Shown one piece after another: positions 5,644 to 7,178 of a stretch of 7,178 bases of DNA. The stretch spans positions 1 to 7,178 of the forward strand of contig DCVC01000359.1 in assembly GCA_002328625.1 (NCBI GenBank), read 5' to 3'. The notes below the pieces were generated by a model that was not told where the DNA came from, made no database searches, and was given only the letters and a program-made list of their open reading frames with translations. Numbering within the stretch: position 1 is the stretch's first letter; the number at the start of each line of letters is the position of its first letter. The DNA comes from Bacteroidales bacterium UBA2198 (GTDB lineage: Bacteria; Bacteroidota; Bacteroidia; Bacteroidales; VadinHA17). Position numbers and translations under genes: made by a program.

Positions 5644-7178
5644 ATGAAAAGAAACCAAAATGCTATGATAAGAAAAGCTCTGATAATCGTCGTTCTCATA
5701 TTGATGATCCCCTGGTATGTTAACGCACAGGGTACAAAGCAGGACACAGAACTTAAAAGAGAGATCACCCTTTACAATCCTTATAAGCCTTCGCTTGCTG
5801 ATTTCAGAAAAATTGGCTTTCTGCCCGACATGAACGACTCAGCTAAAGTCAATGTATCTTTCAGGTATGATATCAAAACAACAGCTTTCTCACCTGAATA
5901 TACCATCAGCCCTATCAAGGCTGCAGCATTGCTTCCTGATCCTCTGGCTAAACTCTATAAAAGCTTTGTGAACATCGGTTTCGGTAATTATGGTACACCA
6001 TTTGCAGAATTGAGCATAACAAATGAACGTTCCAGGAAAGGAGCTGTTGGTTTTTATGGGAAACACTATTCATCCAATGGCAAGGTCCAGCTTCAGAATC
6101 AGCTCAGGGTTTTTGCAGGTCTGATGGATAATGAAGCTTCGCTTTTCGGAAAAAAATTCTTCAGAAAAAATTTTCTTGAAGGTTCCTTTGACGTCATTCA
6201 AAAAACAAGATATGCATACGGATACTCTCCTGAGATAATTCCGTATATTCCTGATAAGAAGGACATAAGATTAAGCTTTTATGATATTGGAGCTAAAGCT
6301 TCATTTGCATCTCTTAACCTCGATTCAACTGATTTTTCTTACGATTTTGATATTTTCTACGACTATTTTTATAATACCGCTTACAGAGATCAGAACCATT
6401 TTGGTTTTACAGGTAACATGGCAAAAATGTTCAGGGGGTTTTATGTTGGATCGGGTATTGAATTTGATATATTCAAACTCTCCGAATCACTGCTGACAAA
6501 GCCAAAATACATTTTTGCAGTTAATCCGTTTGTAAGAAAAAGCACACCCCAGTGGAGTTTTAATCTTGGATTACAGGCTTTAATTGAACGAAATATAGTT
6601 TCTTCTGCAAGGATTCATTTATATCCGGACGTGAATTTCGGATTTAGTATTGTACCAGAATATATGATGTTTTTTGCCGGTCTGGGAGGCAAGCTTGAGA
6701 GAAATGATCCTTTAAAGATCATTGGTGAAAATCCTTTTATTGCACCTGATGGCAGCTTGTTTATGCTCCCTAATACCGATCATGCCATAATTGTTAAAGC
6801 GGGACTAAAAGGAAATAACGGTATTGGAGGTAATTACCTTGCATCTGTATCCTATTCGTTAATAAATGACCTCCTTCTGTTTTCGAATGTAGTATTCCCC
6901 GATACTGCATCGAGAATGGAGAGAGGTAATTATTTCATTCCTGTAACTGATGAAGCAGAGATTTTGACTATTCACGGTGAGTTGAATGGAGCGATTACCA
7001 GCAAAGTTACATTCAGCACTGCGGGGAATTATTATAAGTATACTCTTTCTGCCAATCAGTTTGCATGGGGCAAACCCGATTGGGATTATAATATTGGAAT
7101 TAAATATAATCTGAGAAATAAAATCATTGCCGATGCTGAACTTAATGCATTTGGCCCAAGGAAGTTTATGGTCAGTAA
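5644..7178 (+). CDS. Outer-membrane beta-barrel protein, partner of the TPR protein (3' end missing)
   Basis: The frame is open from 5644 to the window edge: 511 codons plus two bases, no stop seen. A second start at 5665 would give a tidier signal peptide (MIRKA, hydrophobic core, cleavage near VNA before QG); from 5644 it carries seven extra residues. No Shine-Dalgarno separates the choices. After the signal peptide comes a Pro-rich segment (NPYKPS at 45-50, SPIKAAALLPDPL at 89-101), then repeated short aromatic strands starting around FVNIGFG (108-114) and continuing to the edge, with alternating hydrophobic and polar residues and many Tyr, Phe and Gly, as in outer-membrane barrels. I recall relatives in many Bacteroidota, often labelled TonB-dependent receptor. 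I see no plug domain or clear TonB box, so that label is doubtful. It follows the TPR gene by 45 bp with no terminator, so the two are probably cotranscribed. Substrate and function are unknown. Confidence 0.8.
   Translation, partial: MKRNQNAMIRKALIIVVLILMIPWYVNAQGTKQDTELKREITLYNPYKPSLADFRKIGFLPDMNDSAKVNVSFRYDIKTTAFSPEYTISPIKAAALLPDPLAKLYKSFVNIGFGNYGTPFAELSITNERSRKGAVGFYGKHYSSNGKVQLQNQLRVFAGLMDNEASLFGKKFFRKNFLEGSFDVIQKTRYAYGYSPEIIPYIPDKKDIRLSFYDIGAKASFASLNLDSTDFSYDFDIFYDYFYNTAYRDQNHFGFTGNMAKMFRGFYVGSGIEFDIFKLSESLLTKPKYIFAVNPFVRKSTPQWSFNLGLQALIERNIVSSARIHLYPDVNFGFSIVPEYMMFFAGLGGKLERNDPLKIIGENPFIAPDGSLFMLPNTDHAIIVKAGLKGNNGIGGNYLASVSYSLINDLLLFSNVVFPDTASRMERGNYFIPVTDEAEILTIHGELNGAITSKVTFSTAGNYYKYTLSANQFAWGKPDWDYNIGIKYNLRNKIIADAELNAFGPRKFMVS

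Noticed and set aside
6281..6496. 71-codon plus-strand open frame inside the barrel gene.
   Set aside because: It is a shifted-frame shadow of the barrel coding sequence, whose own frame is open throughout and gives the coherent beta-strand pattern.

Overview
The window looks like chromosomal DNA of a member of the Bacteroidota, probably Bacteroidales-like or a related order. The base composition is moderately AT-rich. The start codons lack clear Shine-Dalgarno sequences. Two exported proteins have signal peptides followed by Gln near the predicted cleavage site, which is common in this phylum. The FtsE, the TPR protein, the outer-membrane protein and the deacetylase all have the wording typical of Bacteroidota families. 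These are judgements from memory of the families; no search was run. I see no RNA genes, CRISPR array, insertion sequence or sign of recent transfer.

Layout from left to right: (1) the 3' end of an unidentified gene (1-147, +). (2) A complete polysaccharide-deacetylase-like gene (255-1562, +) with an atypical set of metal-binding motifs. (3) A short convergent spacer with a candidate hairpin terminator. (4) ftsE on the minus strand (1633-2349), coding for an ABC ATPase of cell division and envelope remodelling, with no ftsX next to it. (5) A 228-bp divergent intergenic region holding two inverted repeats, between ftsE and (6) a large exported TPR protein (2578-5598, +, 1006 aa). (7) Directly downstream, on the same strand, a gene for an outer-membrane beta-barrel protein (5644 to the window edge, +, at least 511 aa, 3' end missing).

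The last two genes almost certainly form an operon: a 45-bp gap, no terminator, both products exported. The most interesting content is this pair, a periplasmic TPR solenoid of about twenty helix-hairpin repeats encoded beside an outer-membrane barrel with a conserved proline-rich N-terminal lead-in. I believe it is widespread in Bacteroidota and, to my knowledge, has no assigned function. The theme of the whole window is the cell envelope: glycan modification, FtsE, a periplasmic scaffold and an outer-membrane barrel. The window does not show a defence system, a mobile element or a dedicated biosynthetic cluster.
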